Shown here piece by piece: positions 6,152 through 7,958 of a DNA stretch of 7,958 nucleotides. Within the stretch, counting starts at the first letter, position 1. The number at the start of each line of letters is the position of its first letter. Location: the NCBI GenBank assembly GCA_027080545.1, contig JALWRV010000107.1, forward strand, positions 1 through 7,958, in the 5' to 3' direction. A program made the position numbers and the translations under genes. A model generated the notes under the pieces. That model was not told the DNA's origin. It saw only the letters and a list, made by a program, of their open reading frames with translations, and did not search any database. The stretch is from Parvularculaceae bacterium (GTDB lineage Bacteria; Pseudomonadota; Alphaproteobacteria; Caulobacterales; Parvularculaceae).

Positions 6152-6159
6152 GATGAACA

Positions 6160-7092
6160 ATGTCTGAGACCAAAAAATATAAAAAGGTTGCCTACTATCC
6201 CGGCTGCGCGCTGGAAGGGACAGCCCAACCCTATGATCATTCCACCAAGGCTCTGGGCAAGGCGCTTGGTCTTGAGTTGGAAGAAGTAAAGAACTGGAAT
6301 TGCTGCGGGGCGATGGAAGTTAAAAATATCGATCCCAAAATCCAAACCTATTTGTCAAGCCGGGTGATGTCGATTGCCGCCAATGAGATGGGCCATGATG
6401 TGGTGATGGCGCCGTGCAATGGCTGCTATCACAATCTGAAAAAGGCCGAATATGATCTTGCCCATGATGAAGGCTCCAAAGAGGTCGTGGAAAAAATATC
6501 CAAAAAGGCCGGCCATGAGACTTACAAAGCCGGTCAGGTAGAAACCATCCACGCTCTCGATTGGATCAAGGATTCTATTGGTGAGGAAGGCTTGAAAGAG
6601 CGCGTCAAAAACTCTCTCAACGGCATGAAAATCGCCAACTATTATGGCTGCATGTATGTGCGGCCCCGGCATATTTTCCCTGAAAAGGACCAAGGGCCGG
6701 GCAGCGAATCAACCTCGGCACCCCATTTCATGGATGATTTATTAGAAGCCGCCGGTGCGGAAAATGTCGATTTTCCCCTAAAAACCGCCTGTTGCGGGGG
6801 CGCGCACACCTTGTCGGACTCTGATACCTCCACCAAGCTGGTTTTGAATATTCTCGAAGCCGCCGAGGCTTCTGGTGCTGAAGTTATCGCCACGGAATGT
6901 CCGACCTGTCATTCCGGGTTGGAAATGCATCAGATTCGAGCGGAAAAAGTATTGGGCCGCAAAACCAATGTGAAAATCGTCTATTTCACCCAGCTGCTTG
7001 GCATGGCCATGGGGCTATCCGCGAAAAAGGTCGGGGTTCATCAAAATATTTCCGACTCCATGGATTTGATGAAAGAAAAAGGATTGGCGTGA
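6160..7092 (+). CDS. hdrB2: sHdrB2: HdrB-like catalytic subunit with two intact CCG motifs
   Basis: A 310-residue HdrB protein of normal family length. The first CCG set is Cys16 (YPGC), Cys48-Cys49-Gly50, and CNGC at 86-89. The second is Cys164 (YYGC), Cys211-Cys212-Gly213, and CPTC at 247-250. All ligands for two noncubane [4Fe-4S] clusters are present, so this is the likely site of sulfur-substrate chemistry, in contrast to HdrB1. By analogy with HdrB it would act on disulfide or persulfide forms; the lipoyl group of LbpA is the proposed partner in sHdr systems. It is cytoplasmic. The ATG follows AGGA (6150-6153) by six bases, with the AGGA overlapping the hdrC2 stop. Its TGA overlaps the GTG of the next gene as GTGA (7089-7092). 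Confidence 0.94.
   Translation: MSETKKYKKVAYYPGCALEGTAQPYDHSTKALGKALGLELEEVKNWNCCGAMEVKNIDPKIQTYLSSRVMSIAANEMGHDVVMAPCNGCYHNLKKAEYDLAHDEGSKEVVEKISKKAGHETYKAGQVETIHALDWIKDSIGEEGLKERVKNSLNGMKIANYYGCMYVRPRHIFPEKDQGPGSESTSAPHFMDDLLEAAGAENVDFPLKTACCGGAHTLSDSDTSTKLVLNILEAAEASGAEVIATECPTCHSGLEMHQIRAEKVLGRKTNVKIVYFTQLLGMAMGLSAKKVGVHQNISDSMDLMKEKGLA
7080..7083 (+). promoter_or_regulatory. Shine-Dalgarno AGGA that supports the GTG start at 7089
   Basis: An A-rich run ending in AGGA lies five bases before GTG 7089. It favours that start over the upstream ATG at 6897, which would overlap hdrB2 by nearly 200 bases. Confidence 0.65.
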
Positions 7093-7514
7093 CCAGTATT
7101 TCCGATATTGAGGCTAAAATAGACGCTGTGAGCCCAGATAGGGGACCGGATAAGGCCGCGGCTGACTATCTTCAATTGGCCGAAAATGTGCTGGAGATAT
7201 GGCTCGAAGCCCATGATAAACCCCCGACCCAAGACACCAAAGAAGGGTTTCGCCTGTTGGCCTTACATCGACAAGGGGCCAAGGGCGATGGCAGCTTCAA
7301 TGCCTGTCGGGAGACCTGTCGGGAGCTATGCTATCGCTATAATCTGGTCAAACAGGCCAATCACGCCCCGGAAAAGCTGGCGGCAGCCCAGCAGATGACC
7401 CTTTTGACGCGTCACCTATATCTGTTTATATCAGGAAAAATGCAGGTTTCCGGGCTTGGCGACTTTTGTTGTGCCTCGAAACCGCTTAGGATTAACGAAC
7501 AACAACTTCATTAA
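7089..7514 (+). CDS. Uncharacterised small Cys-rich protein between hdrB2 and lbpA
   Basis: A 141-residue soluble protein I do not recognise. An N-terminal acidic helical region (about 4-42) is followed by a loop rich in P, T and D. A Cys array then falls on one helix face, NACRETCRELCYRYN (Cys73, Cys77, Cys81), and a Cys127-Cys128 pair lies near the C-terminus. Five cysteines in 141 residues suggest metal, iron-sulfur or persulfide binding, but the spacing matches no standard ferredoxin motif. The GTG start is chosen because it has AGGA at 7080-7083, overlaps the hdrB2 stop by four bases (GTGA), and removes an implausible long overlap. lbpA begins 13 bases after its stop. The position implies a role in sHdr assembly or in LbpA-HdrB2 sulfur transfer; that is inference. 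Confidence 0.75.
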   Translation: MTSISDIEAKIDAVSPDRGPDKAAADYLQLAENVLEIWLEAHDKPPTQDTKEGFRLLALHRQGAKGDGSFNACRETCRELCYRYNLVKQANHAPEKLAAAQQMTLLTRHLYLFISGKMQVSGLGDFCCASKPLRINEQQLH

Positions 7515-7527
7515 GAGGAAAGTGCTC

Positions 7528-7958
7528 ATGCCTGACGTTCGCGGTTGTCATCTGGAAGATGACCTTCTGTATGATGTAGACAATCACATTTGGTTCAAAG
7601 AACAGGAAAATGGCAATGTCCGTCTGGGCATGACCACCATCGCAACGGCTATGGCCGGTGAACTGGTGGCTTTCACCCCCAAACGGGTGGGCCGCAAGGT
7701 CAAGGAAGGCAAATCCGTGGCCACGGTTGAATCCGGCAAATGGGTTGGTCCCGCAAAATCAGCCGCCGCCGGCGAAGTGGTTGCAATCAATGAAGACCTC
7801 GTTTCCAAACCGAGCGTTGCCAATGATGACCCCTATAGCGCCTGGATGGTCGAGATTAAGCCCGAAGACTGGGATGCTGTAAAAGGCAATCTGACCCCCG
7901 GTGCGGATGTGGCACCCAAATATGAAGCCAAAATGGAAGCGGACGGGTTTGCCGGTTG
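7528..7958 (+). CDS. lbpA: LbpA: lipoate-binding GcvH-like protein of the sHdr system (3' end cut)
   Basis: The visible 143 residues form a GcvH-like lipoyl domain and continue past the window end. The lipoylation site is in TVESGKWVG, with Lys71 as the expected attached residue; in GcvH the same place reads ESVKA-like. Around it are the hairpin-forming VRLGMTTIA (31-39), AGELVAF (43-49), GEVVAIN (82-88) and the terminal NDDPYSAWMVEIKP segment (99-111) typical of the family. In sHdr systems LbpA replaces a glycine-cleavage role and carries sulfur on dihydrolipoyl to the complex in the cytoplasm. The ATG follows AGAGGAA (7515-7521) by six bases, itself one base-step after the preceding stop. 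A single Cys at residue 7 is visible. Family lengths of about 145-150 suggest that only a few residues are missing. Confidence 0.92.
   Translation, partial: MPDVRGCHLEDDLLYDVDNHIWFKEQENGNVRLGMTTIATAMAGELVAFTPKRVGRKVKEGKSVATVESGKWVGPAKSAAAGEVVAINEDLVSKPSVANDDPYSAWMVEIKPEDWDAVKGNLTPGADVAPKYEAKMEADGFAG

Noticed and set aside
6897..7088. Upstream extension of the small Cys-rich gene to ATG 6897
   Set aside because: It would overlap hdrB2 by almost 200 bases through its second CCG motif. The GTG at 7089 has a well-placed AGGA and the common 4-base overlap.
1..7958. CRISPR, tRNA, rRNA, insertion sequence or phage content
   Set aside because: I saw no spaced repeats, no structured RNA gene signature, no transposase and no terminal inverted repeats. 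The window is filled by one metabolic locus.

Overview
The window carries most of a bacterial sHdr (sulfur-oxidizing heterodisulfide reductase-like) locus, with every recognised gene on the + strand. In order: a class I glutamine amidotransferase-like gene (23-718); a DsrE-family sulfurtransferase (829-1209); the six-gene core shdrC1-B1-A-hyp-C2-B2 (1285-7092); a small uncharacterised Cys-rich protein starting at GTG (7089-7514); and a lipoate-binding GcvH-like protein, LbpA, cut by the window end (7528 onward). No transposase, tRNA, rRNA, CRISPR array or foreign-looking island is visible.

The organism is probably a sulfur-oxidizing proteobacterium, perhaps an alphaproteobacterium. The reasons are the Hyphomicrobium-type gene order (dsrE3, hdrC1B1A-hyp-C2B2, lbpA), the moderate GC content judged by eye, and the Shine-Dalgarno-led starts. 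The taxonomic guess is weak.

The parts fit one pathway. DsrE3 is expected to receive sulfane sulfur from a TusA-like carrier (not in the window) and pass it towards the sHdr system. LbpA carries a lipoyl group on Lys71 and is thought to present bound sulfur to the sHdr complex. HdrA binds FAD and one [4Fe-4S] cluster. HdrC1 and HdrC2 each carry two [4Fe-4S] sites. HdrB2 has two intact CCG motifs, while HdrB1 keeps only one degenerate copy. The proposed end product is sulfite. The amidotransferase-like protein belongs with the LbpA lipoylation accessories often found at such loci.

The core is tightly packed: ATGA and GTGA overlaps at B1/A and B2/small protein, and gaps of 2 to 13 bases elsewhere from B1 to lbpA. 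The only larger gaps are 719-828, 1210-1284 and 2044-2098, and each holds an inverted repeat. The first has a 16-bp AT-rich dyad with ArsR-type geometry and a second 17-bp dyad just before the dsrE ribosome binding site. The second has a bulged hairpin. The third has a terminator-like hairpin plus T6 tract that begins inside the last codons of hdrC1.

Points most worth a second look are the amidotransferase that lacks its nucleophilic Cys and acid residue, the terminator-like element inside the operon, the candidate operators, the unequal HdrB pair, and the unnamed Cys-rich protein between hdrB2 and lbpA.
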